Part shown: piece after piece, positions 23,410 to 32,269 of the stretch
Position numbering within the stretch: the first letter of the stretch is position 1
Layout of the letters: each line of letters opens with the position of its first letter
NCBI RefSeq assembly: GCF_014306625.1
Contig: NZ_JACRYL010000013.1
Location: forward strand, 69,251-103,079
Source: Pedobacter fastidiosus
Lineage (GTDB): Bacteria; Bacteroidota; Bacteroidia; Sphingobacteriales; Sphingobacteriaceae
Direction: 5' to 3'
DNA: 33,829 nucleotides
Made by a program: the position numbers and the translations under genes
The notes under the pieces: generated by a model
What the model saw: only the letters and a program-made list of their open reading frames with translations
Told to the model about the DNA's origin: nothing
Database searches by the model: none

Positions 23410-23814
23410 ATGAAAAAATTATTCATTTTATCTGCTCTTATTTTGGGCTTAAACTTTGCTTCTAATGCTCAAAGCATTTTAAGTAAGGCAACATCAATCG
23501 CATCTTCTGCCGGATTTGATGTTAACACCTTAACCTCCGGGATTTTAGGGAAACTTACACCTGCACTTAGCTTAACACCCGCTCAAAAGCCAACTGTTAC
23601 TTCAGCAGTTAAAGATTTCCTAGTTCAAAAGGCAACAATTATGGCCACACAAAAAACTGATCCTGCTGGTTATAAAACTAAGTTTGGAAAATTATTTAGC
23701 GGATTAAAATCAAAACTTGGAACAGCTTTAACAATTGCGCAGTTAACAAAGTTTACTTCGTTAAAACCTGCTACAAACACACCAAGCAATGTGCTTTCGC
23801 AATTGTTTTATTAA
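23410..23814 (+). CDS. Small secreted hypothetical protein
   Basis: A 134-aa protein with a clear signal peptide (about residues 1-20, ending FASNAQS). The mature part is rich in Ala, Ser, Thr, Lys and Leu and predicted helical, with a repeated pattern around SGILGKLTPALSLTPAQKPT and FSGLKSKLGTALTIAQLTK. I recognise no domain. It is likely periplasmic or outer-membrane associated, since no lipobox is present. The inverted repeat directly before its start may control expression. Confidence 0.65.
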   Translation: MKKLFILSALILGLNFASNAQSILSKATSIASSAGFDVNTLTSGILGKLTPALSLTPAQKPTVTSAVKDFLVQKATIMATQKTDPAGYKTKFGKLFSGLKSKLGTALTIAQLTKFTSLKPATNTPSNVLSQLFY

Positions 23815-23819
23815 TAAAG

Positions 23820-23945
23820 AGAGGCTGGATCTTCATGAAGCGTCATCCTAAGCTTGTGGAAGTGCCGTTAAAATGTATTTATGGCATTTCGACAAGCTCA
23901 ATGGGACAAAAATCTAAAGAAAAATTGATTTATAATTCAGCCTCT
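23820..23945. repeat. Intergenic nested hairpin repeat
   Basis: Outer arms AGAGGCTG (23820-23827) and CAGCCTCT (23938-23945) bracket an imperfect inverted repeat of about 69 bp (23844-23912) whose arms share AGCTTGT, GAA and TGCC blocks. The inner element looks like a dispersed intergenic hairpin repeat. It lies between convergent genes, so it could also work as a terminator, although no long T-run is seen. Confidence 0.5.
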
Positions 23946-23948
23946 TAA

Positions 23949-24716
23949 TTACAATTTAGAATGTGCTTTAGAATAATTTAATTTCTGATTGCCGATTGCG
24001 TACTTAATGCCACCTAAAAGGTGTTTTAAAAACTTATCTTCTTTCCAAGTTTCGTCGGTATGACCCATTGAGGTATAAAAAGCTCTGCCTCCATCAAAAT
24101 TGTGATACCAGCTAAAGGGATGGAAAGCTCCATTTTTGCCACCCGTGTATGATTTTTCATCGATGGTAATCAACACTTTAATATCGGGATTGATCTCTTT
24201 GAAATTATATAACTCATCTTTATGCATCCAAACCGAATCGGTGAAAAATTTTGTTGATGGGTGTTTTTTATCCTTGATTACAAAGCTAGCTTCTTGTACG
24301 GCTGGGTGACTGGTAAAATAAGCACCTGCAAGTTTTCCGTACCAAGGCCAATCGTATTCGGTATCTGTTGCCGCATGAACACCAACATAACCGCCTCCAG
24401 CTTGGATGTATCTTTCGAAAGCAATTTGCTGGGTGTTATCCAAAACATCGCCAGTGGTGCTTAAAAAAATCACTGCCGCATAATTTTTTAAATTTTCTTC
24501 TGTAAATTTTGAAGCATCTTCTGTTGTATCAACGCCAAAATTATGCTCAGCACCCAACTTTTGAAGGGCTAATTTACCAGCACCAATGGAACCGTGTCTA
24601 TATCCTTTCGTTTTAGAAAAGACTAAAACTTTTGTTATTTTTTTTGCGGAGATATAACTTTGAAATAGAAAAATTGAAGCTATTAAAAAGCAGATTGAAA
24701 GTAGTTTTTTCATCAT
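23949..24716 (-). CDS. Secreted ThuA-domain protein
   Basis: A 255-aa protein with an N-terminal signal peptide (about residues 1-23) and a ThuA-like domain, a class I glutamine-amidotransferase-like fold first linked to trehalose utilisation. Typical features are KVLVFSKTKGYRHGSI, LKNYAAVIFLSTTGDVLD, AGGGYVGVHAATDTEYDW, PFSWYHNFDGGRAFYTSMGH and a C-terminal GGIKYAIG. In Bacteroidota such proteins are commonly secreted and linked to carbohydrate use, but the reaction is unknown. It starts 36 bp after the tyrosine phosphatase gene and closes that minus-strand gene group. Confidence 0.85.
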   Translation of the reverse strand: MMKKLLSICFLIASIFLFQSYISAKKITKVLVFSKTKGYRHGSIGAGKLALQKLGAEHNFGVDTTEDASKFTEENLKNYAAVIFLSTTGDVLDNTQQIAFERYIQAGGGYVGVHAATDTEYDWPWYGKLAGAYFTSHPAVQEASFVIKDKKHPSTKFFTDSVWMHKDELYNFKEINPDIKVLITIDEKSYTGGKNGAFHPFSWYHNFDGGRAFYTSMGHTDETWKEDKFLKHLLGGIKYAIGNQKLNYSKAHSKL

Positions 24717-24752
24717 TGATTTGGTTAGGGTGAAACCTTGTAAAATGTGAAT

Positions 24753-25187
24753 TTAAGAAAGTTGTTTGATAATTTGCTTACATCTTTCTTCAACTTGTTT
24801 GCAAACAGGCTCGAAGAGCGAATCATCCCAATACGGGTCTGTAACTTCGTCGTTATCTAAAAATAATTTTACCTTTTCTCGTTCTTCAGCAGTTCTTGCC
24901 AAACGCTGAACGTCACTTAAATTATTTCGATCCATAACAAAAATCAAATCGTACTCAACAAACATATCGTAATTAAATTGTTGAGCTCTTTGATTGCTAA
25001 TGTCGTAACCGCTGGTTTTGGCTGCCAATGTACTTCTTCTATCGGGAGCTTTACCAATGTGCCAGTCTCCCGTTCCGGCAGAAGCAATTTCCCAATTTAA
25101 ATTTTTCTCTTTTGATAAATGGCGCATAATACCCTCTGCCAAAGGCGAACGGCAAATATTGCCCAAGCAAACCATTAAAATTTTCAA
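24753..25187 (-). CDS. Low-molecular-weight protein tyrosine phosphatase
   Basis: A 144-aa cytoplasmic phosphatase. The P-loop CLGNICRS gives the nucleophile Cys7 and Arg13 (Cys-x5-Arg), and the general acid is Asp117 in the DPYW motif. The length and the short N-terminus before the P-loop are standard. Bacterial members act on phosphotyrosine, in some species on exopolysaccharide tyrosine kinases, but no such kinase is nearby. An arsenate reductase of the same fold is unlikely given the DPYW motif. The gene starts 4 bp after a lipoprotein gene and is probably co-transcribed with it. Confidence 0.92.
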   Translation of the reverse strand: MKILMVCLGNICRSPLAEGIMRHLSKEKNLNWEIASAGTGDWHIGKAPDRRSTLAAKTSGYDISNQRAQQFNYDMFVEYDLIFVMDRNNLSDVQRLARTAEEREKVKLFLDNDEVTDPYWDDSLFEPVCKQVEERCKQIIKQLS

Positions 25188-25191
25188 ATAT

Positions 25192-25629
25192 TTATTTTTT
25201 AGCGGTGTATGTGTAATTTACGGAATAAGTAATATTGTTCTCGTTATAAACATAAGTATCGGTTATTGTGTTTCCACTTAAATTGAGAACGCCTGTATGC
25301 CCAAACCCATCGTCTAGTTTAATTTCGTTGCCGTTCTTTGTCCACTTTGCATTTTTATAACTAATCATATCACATAATGGGCCGGTTGATGTATATGAAT
25401 AAGATCCATCCTTAGAAAAGACAAGCGTAAAATTATTGTTTAGGCAAGAAGATGACCCAGACAATAACATAAAGTTAGTTTCTGGTTTTCCATTTACCAC
25501 CTTCGCGGGAGTAATTGTTGCTGATGTTAAAGGCCAGCTATAGGCGGTAATTTCATCAACAGTTGCAATTGTTTTCTTTTTACAGGCAAATACTAGGCAG
25601 ATGGTGGCAATCAGTAATACTTTTTTCAT
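25192..25629 (-). CDS. Hypothetical lipoprotein, possibly lipocalin-like
   Basis: A 145-aa protein with a lipoprotein signal (LLIATICLVFAC, acylated Cys16) followed by a basic KKKT. The mature part is beta-rich, with SWPLTSATITPA, a cysteine followed by FTLVFSKDGSYSYT, another cysteine, then AKWTKNGNEIKL. This order resembles the small lipocalin-like domains common in Bacteroidota, and the two mature cysteines could pair. No enzyme motif is seen. It sits 4 bp before the tyrosine phosphatase gene. Confidence 0.65.
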   Translation of the reverse strand: MKKVLLIATICLVFACKKKTIATVDEITAYSWPLTSATITPAKVVNGKPETNFMLLSGSSSCLNNNFTLVFSKDGSYSYTSTGPLCDMISYKNAKWTKNGNEIKLDDGFGHTGVLNLSGNTITDTYVYNENNITYSVNYTYTAKK

Positions 25630-25714
25630 AACTTTTTTGGTTTCTCCTTAAACGAGATGAATGTCAAAATAGCTACAGTAAATAAAAATTAATATGGATT
25701 CATATTATTAGAAA

Positions 25715-26521
25715 CTAGCCATAAATATCATTAAGTATTTTGGCCAAACGAACTCCACCTTTTAATAATTGTTGGTTTAGCGTATCTACCCATTCGAAGT
25801 TGTAGCGATAGCTTAATTTCGAATCTGGTTTTGTGTTATCGTAGATTTTTGTACAAACATTATACGATTCGTACATACAATCTTTTAAGCTGGTATTTTG
25901 CCAGTTATAAAGTTGAACTGCCGATGGATGATTAATTGCCTTCGCAAATTCTGTATAACTTAATTGTTGATATTCTATTAATTGCTCATCCCAAACTCTA
26001 TGCAAATTCGATTTATCATTAAACCACAATACGGAAACCCGGTTACCACCCAAATCTTCCTTATGCGCAACATGCATAGGTTGGCATAAATCTCCAGCTA
26101 AATGCACCAACATTCTCAAGGCCAATTTCTTTTGATCTGCAGTACTGCTGGTTTTCTTCAAAATTGCGATTAAATCGGGGATTTTATTGTAAAGATTTGG
26201 CGCCTTTTCTGTTTCTAAAATATTGTAAACGCCAGCCTTATCTAATCCGCCAGGCAGATTAACAAAGTGCCAATTGTACATATAATTGTAAGTAGAATCT
26301 GATTTGATAAAATCGCCCCAGTTTGCACACATGGCCAAACTTTCGGAACCTAAAATTGACTGAATGGCTTTGCGGGTTTTTACTTTTAAATAGCTATCGG
26401 CAATTTCGCCAACTACTCTATGACCAATCATACCCCATGCATTCGCTTGAATAGGCAGATAAGCCAAAACTCCGAAAATTAGTGCTGTAGTTAATTTCTT
26501 TTTTATTGATGTAAATATCAT
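25715..26521 (-). CDS. Secreted S1/P1-type nuclease
   Basis: A zinc-dependent nuclease that acts on single-stranded nucleic acids outside the cytoplasm. A signal peptide ends at about residue 28 (PIQANA), so the mature protein starts with Trp29, whose N-terminus is a zinc ligand in this family. Further ligands lie in WGMIGHRVVGEIAD, ANWGDFIKSD, NWHFVNLP, LVHLAGDLCQPMHVAH and the following EDLGGN. The length of 268 aa is typical. It starts 1 bp after the preceding lipoprotein gene, so the two are likely coupled. The likely role is scavenging phosphate or nucleotides. Confidence 0.92.
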   Translation of the reverse strand: MIFTSIKKKLTTALIFGVLAYLPIQANAWGMIGHRVVGEIADSYLKVKTRKAIQSILGSESLAMCANWGDFIKSDSTYNYMYNWHFVNLPGGLDKAGVYNILETEKAPNLYNKIPDLIAILKKTSSTADQKKLALRMLVHLAGDLCQPMHVAHKEDLGGNRVSVLWFNDKSNLHRVWDEQLIEYQQLSYTEFAKAINHPSAVQLYNWQNTSLKDCMYESYNVCTKIYDNTKPDSKLSYRYNFEWVDTLNQQLLKGGVRLAKILNDIYG

Positions 26522-26522
26522 T

Positions 26523-27074
26523 TTATAATTCTTTTTGTATGCAGGTAACTTTTTCTTTTAGGGTTAATTTAATTTCACGTTGATCGCTTAAACTTTCGAG
26601 AAGCAGAGTATCAGCAGAACGTTTTTTGATTAGAAAATTCTTATCATAACGACCAATGCGATAACAACCAGAAATTTTTTGCTTGTAATTTGCGTAAGTG
26701 AAGGTAGCGCCGACAAATAAAGTATCGCCTTTCACAGCATAAACACCTTTTGCATATTCTTTCCACACCCCGTTATTATAGCAAGAATCTTCGTAAAAAT
26801 TCACTTTGCTATGGGTTACAAAATCTATGTAAACCGAATCGCAGGTAAACTTAAAATGATGTTGGGTATAGTTGGTTAATTTATTACTGAAAGCCACAGA
26901 ATCTTCATTCCAAACGCCCTGCATAAATGCTTCTCCCTTACCTTGAATGTTCGGACGGGAAGTACAAGAAAAATGTAAGATGGAAAAGGTAAAAATGAGA
27001 ATGTACAAATACTTTAGCCTTGAAGAAAGCTTGATTGTTTTCAAATCAAGAAGTTTATTAATTGATTTTGGCAT
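26523..27074 (-). CDS. Hypothetical lipoprotein upstream of the nuclease
   Basis: A 183-aa frame with an unusually long polar N-terminus before a hydrophobic stretch ending in FSILHFSC (Cys36), a likely lipobox. The mature part contains short beta-type segments (MQGVWNEDSVAF, HHFKFTCDSVYIDF, GVYAVKGDTLFVGA). I recognise no family. Only 1 bp separates it from the nuclease gene. The long region before the signal makes a later start possible, but no better internal ATG precedes the hydrophobic core. Confidence 0.6.
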   Translation of the reverse strand: MPKSINKLLDLKTIKLSSRLKYLYILIFTFSILHFSCTSRPNIQGKGEAFMQGVWNEDSVAFSNKLTNYTQHHFKFTCDSVYIDFVTHSKVNFYEDSCYNNGVWKEYAKGVYAVKGDTLFVGATFTYANYKQKISGCYRIGRYDKNFLIKKRSADTLLLESLSDQREIKLTLKEKVTCIQKEL

Positions 27075-27177
27075 TTTTCGCAGAGCGATTATTTTATAAT
27101 TTTTGGTGCTATTTTGAGTTAATAAAGTCTATTAAAGCGGAAATACTTTTTCCATTGCAACAACACTGAATAACCTA

Positions 27178-27239
27178 GTCATGCTGAGGCACGAAGCATC
27201 TGTTTCATAGTTTGCAGATGCTTCGTGCCTCAGCATGAC
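27178..27239. repeat. Perfect 25-bp inverted repeat (REP-like hairpin)
   Basis: Arms at 27178-27202 and 27215-27239 are perfect complements over 25 bp, with a 12-nt loop. The arm begins GTCATGCTGAGGCACGAAGC. It lies in the 238-bp gap between fumarase and the lipoprotein gene and has the look of a dispersed intergenic repeat. It may also terminate or stabilise the fumarase mRNA. The rest of 27075-27312 shows no gene. Confidence 0.8.
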
Positions 27240-27312
27240 AGAAATTTGAAAAAGATGAAGCAAAAAGCGGGGCTGTTGAAACCGAAGAACGAATTCTCCT
27301 GCTTTGCAAATA

Positions 27313-28710
27313 CTATTTCAAGCTTCCAACCATATCTTCTGGGCGCACCCACTCATCAAATTGTTCATTGGTTAATAATCCTAATTCAACCGCCGCAACT
27401 TTTAAAGTTTTATTTTCCTTGTGGGCTTTCTTCGCAATTTTAGCGGCATTTTCATAACCTACATGCGGGTTTAAAGCCGTAACCAACATTAAAGAGTTTC
27501 GCAAATGCTTTTCTATTTCTGGTAAGTTAGCAGTAATTCCTGCTGCACATTTATCGTTGAAAGAAACGCAGGCGTCGCCAATTAAGCGTGCAGATTGCAA
27601 CACATTAGCAGCGATTAATGGTTTGAAAACATTCAATTCGAAATGGCCAGACATACCGCCAACTGAAACAGCAACATCGTTACCCATAACTTGGGCACAA
27701 ACCATTGTCATTGCTTCTGGTTGCGTAGGATTTACTTTTCCTGGCATAATAGAAGATCCTGGTTCATTATCTGGAATTACGATTTCGCCGATTCCACAAC
27801 GAGGGCCAGAACTTAACATCCGTACATCGTTAGCAACTTTCATTAAAGAAACCGCAGTGCGTTTTAAAGCTCCTGAAAGTTCTACCATTGCATCGTGCGC
27901 AGCCAAAGCCTCGAATTTATTTGGTGCAGTAACGAATGGCAGGCCAGTTAAATCGGCGATTTTTTGAGCAACCAAAACATCATATCCTTTTGGGGTATTT
28001 AAGCCCGTACCAACTGCAGTACCGCCTAAAGCCAACTCAGCAACCATAACCAAAGCGTTTTTTATGGCTCTGATGCTGTTATCGATTTGCTGAACATAAC
28101 CCGAAAACTCCTGACCTAAGGTTAATGGTGTTGCATCCATAAAATGGGTACGGCCAGTTTTAACAATTGAACTAAATTCTTCAACCTTTTTAGCTAAAGT
28201 GTTTCTAAGTTTTTCTAAACCTGGAATTGTGTTTTCTACTGTTAATTTATACGCTGCAATGTGCATTGCAGTTGGATAAGTATCGTTTGATGATTGCGAT
28301 TTATTTACATCATCGTTGGGGTGAAGCACTTTTTTATCATCGGCCAGTGCGCCACCATTAATAACGTGCGCACGATTTGCGATTACTTCGTTACCGTTCA
28401 TGTTACTTTGAGTGCCAGAACCAGTTTGCCAAATTACTAGAGGAAACTGATCATCTAACTGACCAGCAATAATTTCATCGCAGGCTTTAGCAATCAGTTC
28501 AGCTTTCTCTGCAGAAAGTACACCAAGCTCGGTATTGGCCTGTGCTGCTGCTTTTTTTAAGTATCCAAAAGCATGGATTATCTCTTTAGGCATTGAACCT
28601 TCAGGTCCGATTTTGAAGTTATTGCGTGAGCGTTCGGTTTGTGCACCCCAATATTTATCTGCAGGCACCTGCACCTCGCCCATGGTATCGTGTTCTATTC
28701 TGAAACTCAT
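27313..28710 (-). CDS. fumC: Class II fumarate hydratase (fumarase C)
   Basis: This enzyme interconverts fumarate and malate in the TCA cycle, as a cytoplasmic homotetramer without an iron-sulfur cluster. The superfamily signature GSSIMPGKVNPTQPEA is present (about residues 318-333), with TGSGTQSNMN and SQSSNDTYPTAMH active-site stretches and the GRTHFMDATPLTLGQEF region. The 465-aa length is standard for FumC. Aspartase and argininosuccinate lyase relatives are less likely given the full fumarase pattern. A matching promoter lies just upstream. Confidence 0.96.
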   Translation of the reverse strand: MSFRIEHDTMGEVQVPADKYWGAQTERSRNNFKIGPEGSMPKEIIHAFGYLKKAAAQANTELGVLSAEKAELIAKACDEIIAGQLDDQFPLVIWQTGSGTQSNMNGNEVIANRAHVINGGALADDKKVLHPNDDVNKSQSSNDTYPTAMHIAAYKLTVENTIPGLEKLRNTLAKKVEEFSSIVKTGRTHFMDATPLTLGQEFSGYVQQIDNSIRAIKNALVMVAELALGGTAVGTGLNTPKGYDVLVAQKIADLTGLPFVTAPNKFEALAAHDAMVELSGALKRTAVSLMKVANDVRMLSSGPRCGIGEIVIPDNEPGSSIMPGKVNPTQPEAMTMVCAQVMGNDVAVSVGGMSGHFELNVFKPLIAANVLQSARLIGDACVSFNDKCAAGITANLPEIEKHLRNSLMLVTALNPHVGYENAAKIAKKAHKENKTLKVAAVELGLLTNEQFDEWVRPEDMVGSLK

Positions 28711-29304
28711 TGTAATTTTGATTTTTGTTGTCGCAAATTTAAGTTTTTTGCCTATAAAGCAAGGTATTATATTCGATATTTACCAAGGTATGATTAGGCT
28801 AATTTTTCTTTAGCATTGATTAGGTCAAACGCATCACTTTGTGATGCAGATTGATGTATTATGCGGATTAGATTTGGAAAGATGCTGAAATAGTTTTTGG
28901 CTTGGGTTCGGCCCCGCTGATTCGCTGCAATCTTTTTGTGAGTGTCAGTCTATTCCTGTTGAAGACTTGCAAAAAGAAAGTTTCCGCTGCCATCGGGTTT
29001 GGGTGGCTCGGAAACTACGATTAATAAAGTTGCATAATGCAGATTTTGGCTAAAGCCCAAGGCGTTTAATCATTATTCCGTTGGTTGAAACCAACTGCAA
29101 GGGATGGAAAGCTGCACATACTCTTAAGAGCAAAACTATCACTATCTGTTTTAAAATTGTTCGCTATTCATTGCCGTTCGGCTTTAGCCAACGGAATTTA
29201 AATTCTGCTCCAAACCATCCAAATACTAAGTTGATGATTGCATTTACTAATTTGGCATTTTATAAACGGGCTTTTAAATAGATGTTTATGAAAAATTAAA
29301 CATT
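28711..29304. other. 594-bp gene-free region with hairpin repeats
   Basis: Apart from the fumC promoter, it holds hairpins: GCATCAC-TTT-GTGATGC (28831-28847), arms AGTTTCCG/CGGAAACT (about 28979-29016), GTTGGTT-GA-AACCAAC (about 29084-29099), and facing GGCTAAAGCC-like and TTCGGCTTTAGCC blocks (about 29048 and 29180). These look like remains of dispersed intergenic repeats. A 66-codon frame crossing 29081-29281 is not a credible gene. Confidence 0.55.
28734..28763 (-). promoter_or_regulatory. Candidate promoter for fumC
   Basis: On the minus strand CTTG, an 18-nt spacer and TAAATTTG (28734-28741) match the Bacteroidota TTTG/TAnnTTTG layout with one mismatch in the -33 box. The implied leader before the fumC ATG is about 20 nt. 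Confidence 0.5.
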
Positions 29305-30909
29305 ATGAAAAAGATAATCTTCATATTACTAAACCTTATTATTTCCGTATCTGCCGCAAATGCCCAAAAGGGCATAGATTTTTCCTACAATTACGCAGCT
29401 GGTGGAAAGTTACTAATGTGTGTGGATAGTTTAGCCAAAAACGTTTATTATGCCAATGTATTCCCCAATCAACCTAATACATACTTTAGTTATCTGCCTG
29501 AAGTAAACAATTTAGGCATCCAAATTTATTTTAGAAAGAATATTAATATAGAGCACTATCGCTACACAATTTTAGCCGATAATAAACCAATAGTAGTAAA
29601 TAAGTCGATTAATAAAGCGCAACTCAAAGATGCTCAGGCAGGAGACGAAGAGGTATTTAGCTCTACAAAGCTCGGTACCTTTTCTATAAAAGACAAAATT
29701 ATTACAATATTAGTTTACAGCATCGAAACGCCTCTAATTATTGATAAATCTGTTTTTTATGGTAAGCTGATTCCCAAGGCTAAAATCAAAGCTATTGGAA
29801 AGCGTTTCACAACTGAAAAAGGCGTTGACTACAGCTACATAACCGACCCAAAAGAAAAAACGAACCTTCATCTCACTAATAAAGATGATGAACTAACTAT
29901 TGTAAAAGACAGAACAGAGATTGATTACATATATTATACCTCGATAAAGGATAAGCAAACAAATAAAATAATTTTCGAATCAACAGCTTGGCAATATGGT
30001 GGCCACATTGATGATACACATCAGTTTTCACCCTATTTAAAATTTGATAAAAGCATTTTCAAAAAATCGGGAGATTATGAAATTATTATTAAGCCATCAT
30101 CATTTAGTCGATACAAAATGTTGCCAAAAGAGATGGAAAAATATACAACGAGATATACACTTTCTATAACTTTAGAGGAAGAAAGCTACACCAAAAAGGA
30201 AATTTACAGCTATGGGCTGATGGCGACATTTATTATAGGTTTAAATTTTTTACTTATATTTCAAGCTGTCAAAAAAAGAAACAAAAAAAAGCTGGCAGAA
30301 ACAACGCAACAAAAAAACATAGCAAAGCTTCAACTCAACTCAGTCCGCTCACAACTCAATCCGCATTTTTTATTTAATGCTCTGGCTGGAATCCAAAACT
30401 TGATGAATAAAAATGAGATCGACAATGCCAACCGTTACCTCAGCAAGTTTGCCCGCTTAACCCGAAATGTTTTAGATAGTAAGGAGCTGATTAGCCTTAC
30501 CGAAGAAAAGACTTTGCTTGATGATTACCTGCAAATGGAGCAATTGCGGTTTGGCTTTCAATATAAAATTAACGCACCTGCAGATTTAGATACAGAAAAC
30601 ATAGAAATCCCATCCATGCTTTTACAACCATTTGTAGAAAACGCCGTAAAACATGGAATTGCAGAAAAGGGCGCTGATGGCAACATTGAAATCGATTTTA
30701 AAAAGCAATCAGCTGATTTAATTTTGAGTATTAAAGATAATGGAAAGGGCTTCGACGCCACTAAAGATTACAGTGGTTTAGGCTTGTCATTAAGTAAAAA
30801 CCGAATATCTTTACTCAATACAATATATAAAGAAACGCCTTTTGTTCTGAACATTCAATCAGATACAAATGGAACAGTAGTTACGATAACACTAACACAA
30901 TGGTTATAA
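29305..30909 (+). CDS. LytS/YehU-type sensor histidine kinase
   Basis: A 534-aa membrane sensor. It has a signal peptide (about residues 1-20), a periplasmic region of about 280 residues with no domain I recognise, one membrane helix at about 300-322 (YGLMATFIIGLNFLLIFQAV), then the cytoplasmic His_kinase domain with the phosphorylated His354 (LRSQLNPHFLFNAL-type motif, here VRSQLNPHFLFNAL) and an HATPase domain (VENAVKHGI, DNGKGFDATK). It ends 1 bp before its response regulator gene, so the two form a coupled two-component pair. The signal sensed is unknown. Confidence 0.92.
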   Translation: MKKIIFILLNLIISVSAANAQKGIDFSYNYAAGGKLLMCVDSLAKNVYYANVFPNQPNTYFSYLPEVNNLGIQIYFRKNINIEHYRYTILADNKPIVVNKSINKAQLKDAQAGDEEVFSSTKLGTFSIKDKIITILVYSIETPLIIDKSVFYGKLIPKAKIKAIGKRFTTEKGVDYSYITDPKEKTNLHLTNKDDELTIVKDRTEIDYIYYTSIKDKQTNKIIFESTAWQYGGHIDDTHQFSPYLKFDKSIFKKSGDYEIIIKPSSFSRYKMLPKEMEKYTTRYTLSITLEEESYTKKEIYSYGLMATFIIGLNFLLIFQAVKKRNKKKLAETTQQKNIAKLQLNSVRSQLNPHFLFNALAGIQNLMNKNEIDNANRYLSKFARLTRNVLDSKELISLTEEKTLLDDYLQMEQLRFGFQYKINAPADLDTENIEIPSMLLQPFVENAVKHGIAEKGADGNIEIDFKKQSADLILSIKDNGKGFDATKDYSGLGLSLSKNRISLLNTIYKETPFVLNIQSDTNGTVVTITLTQWL

Positions 30910-30910
30910 A

Positions 30911-31654
30911 ATGAGGGCAATTTTAGTTGATGATGAGCAAGCAAATCTGGAAAATCTTCAGGTTCTGCTTTCCAAAAATTGCCCTGAAGTTAAAGTTGTG
31001 GCCGTTGCGAATAATATAGAAAGTGCATACGATCAGGTAAACTTACATCGGCCAGATTTACTTTTTCTTGATATTCAAATGGGTAAAACTACGGGCTTCG
31101 ATTTGCTGAATATACTCGGAGAAAAATCTTTCGAAGTTATTTTTGTAACCGCCCATGATCATTATGGAATCCAGGCCGTAAAGTTTGCGGCTTTGGATTA
31201 TCTACTTAAACCTGTAGATCCTGATGAACTGAAAATTGCAGTTTCAAAAGCAACGGAAAGAATTAAAAGTAGACTTAACAGTGATCAGCTGAATTTTTTA
31301 CTCAATCAAATTAAACGGACAGAGCCTAGTATTCCTAAAATCGCTTTGCCCCAACAGCACGAAATCCGTTATGTTTCGGTTGATGACATTATTCGCTGTG
31401 TGGCCGACAATACCTACACATTTTTCTTTTTGGCCAATGGCGATAAAATTTTAATTTCCAAACCGCTTAAAGAATATTCTGATCTGCTCAAACCGCATGG
31501 TTTTGTGCGAGCGCATCAAAGTCATTTGGTTAACCCAAAATTTGTAAAAAGCTGGCTTAAAGAAGATGGAGGAACTTTATTGATGAACAATGGCGATAAG
31601 ATTCCGGTATCAAAACCTAACAGAGAGATGGTAAAAGAGGTTTTGGGCAAGTAA
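30911..31654 (+). CDS. LytTR-family response regulator
   Basis: A 247-aa transcription regulator paired with the kinase just upstream. The receiver domain (about 1-120) has the acidic pair Asp7-Asp8, the phosphorylated Asp54 in LLFLDIQMGKTTG, and conserved Thr and Lys (VTAHDHYGIQA, LLKPVD). The C-terminal LytTR DNA-binding domain (about 150-245) shows VSVDDIIRCVADNTYTFF and FVRAHQSHLVNPKFV. Target genes cannot be read from the sequence; the TlpA-like gene 40 bp downstream may share the transcript. Confidence 0.93.
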   Translation: MRAILVDDEQANLENLQVLLSKNCPEVKVVAVANNIESAYDQVNLHRPDLLFLDIQMGKTTGFDLLNILGEKSFEVIFVTAHDHYGIQAVKFAALDYLLKPVDPDELKIAVSKATERIKSRLNSDQLNFLLNQIKRTEPSIPKIALPQQHEIRYVSVDDIIRCVADNTYTFFFLANGDKILISKPLKEYSDLLKPHGFVRAHQSHLVNPKFVKSWLKEDGGTLLMNNGDKIPVSKPNREMVKEVLGK

Positions 31655-31694
31655 TTACATCTTAATTCGTTATACTTGAATCTCAGTTTTAGGC

Positions 31695-32267
31695 ATGAAA
31701 TTAATTAAGAAAAACATCTTCAACATTTTATTGGTAACTACGCTTTTGGTAATTGTTTTGGTACCAGATGCAAAAGCATTCTTCTTAAAAGGCTTAATGG
31801 AAATCGGATTGTATTCGCCAAAAACAGAAGAGATTATTCCGGTGTTAGTGAATCTAGATGGAATTAAATTTAAAGATGAAAAAGGTAAAATAATAGATCT
31901 GAGCGACTTAAAGGGAAAGGTAATTTTCTTAAACTTTTGGGCAACTTGGTGTCCGCCATGTAGAGCCGAAATGCCCTCACTCAATAAACTTTATAGCCTG
32001 TTTAAAAACGATCCAAATGTTGTTTTCATTTTTGCCGATGCGGATGGGGATTTGGTAAAATCAGCAAAGTTTATGCTAAATCGGAAATTTGAAATGCCAG
32101 TTTACAAAGTGGAAAGCAACATACCTGAACAAATATTTGCAGGCTCCTTACCAACAACGGTAATATTCGATAAGCAGGGAAGACTGTCTTTTAGGCATGA
32201 GGGAATTACTGATTACTCGGATAAAAAATTCGTAGCATTTTTAGGAAAACTGAAAGAAGCAAAATAA
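31695..32267 (+). CDS. TlpA-like thiol-disulfide oxidoreductase
   Basis: A 190-aa protein anchored by an N-terminal helix (about residues 8-24) with a periplasmic TlpA/ResA-type thioredoxin domain. The active site is WCPPC (Cys86, Cys89) in FLNFWATWCPPCRAEMPSLN, and the cis-proline loop appears as GSLPTTVIFD. Such proteins reduce disulfides in the periplasm, for instance in cytochrome c maturation or after oxidative stress. It follows the two-component pair by 40 bp in the same direction. It differs from the CEHC protein of the peptide island and looks like a housekeeping enzyme. Confidence 0.9.
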   Translation: MKLIKKNIFNILLVTTLLVIVLVPDAKAFFLKGLMEIGLYSPKTEEIIPVLVNLDGIKFKDEKGKIIDLSDLKGKVIFLNFWATWCPPCRAEMPSLNKLYSLFKNDPNVVFIFADADGDLVKSAKFMLNRKFEMPVYKVESNIPEQIFAGSLPTTVIFDKQGRLSFRHEGITDYSDKKFVAFLGKLKEAK

Positions 32268-32269
32268 AA

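Noticed and set aside
29081..29281. 66-codon frame in the fumC-kinase gap
   Set aside because: It overlaps hairpin repeat remains and shows no domain, signal or operon context.
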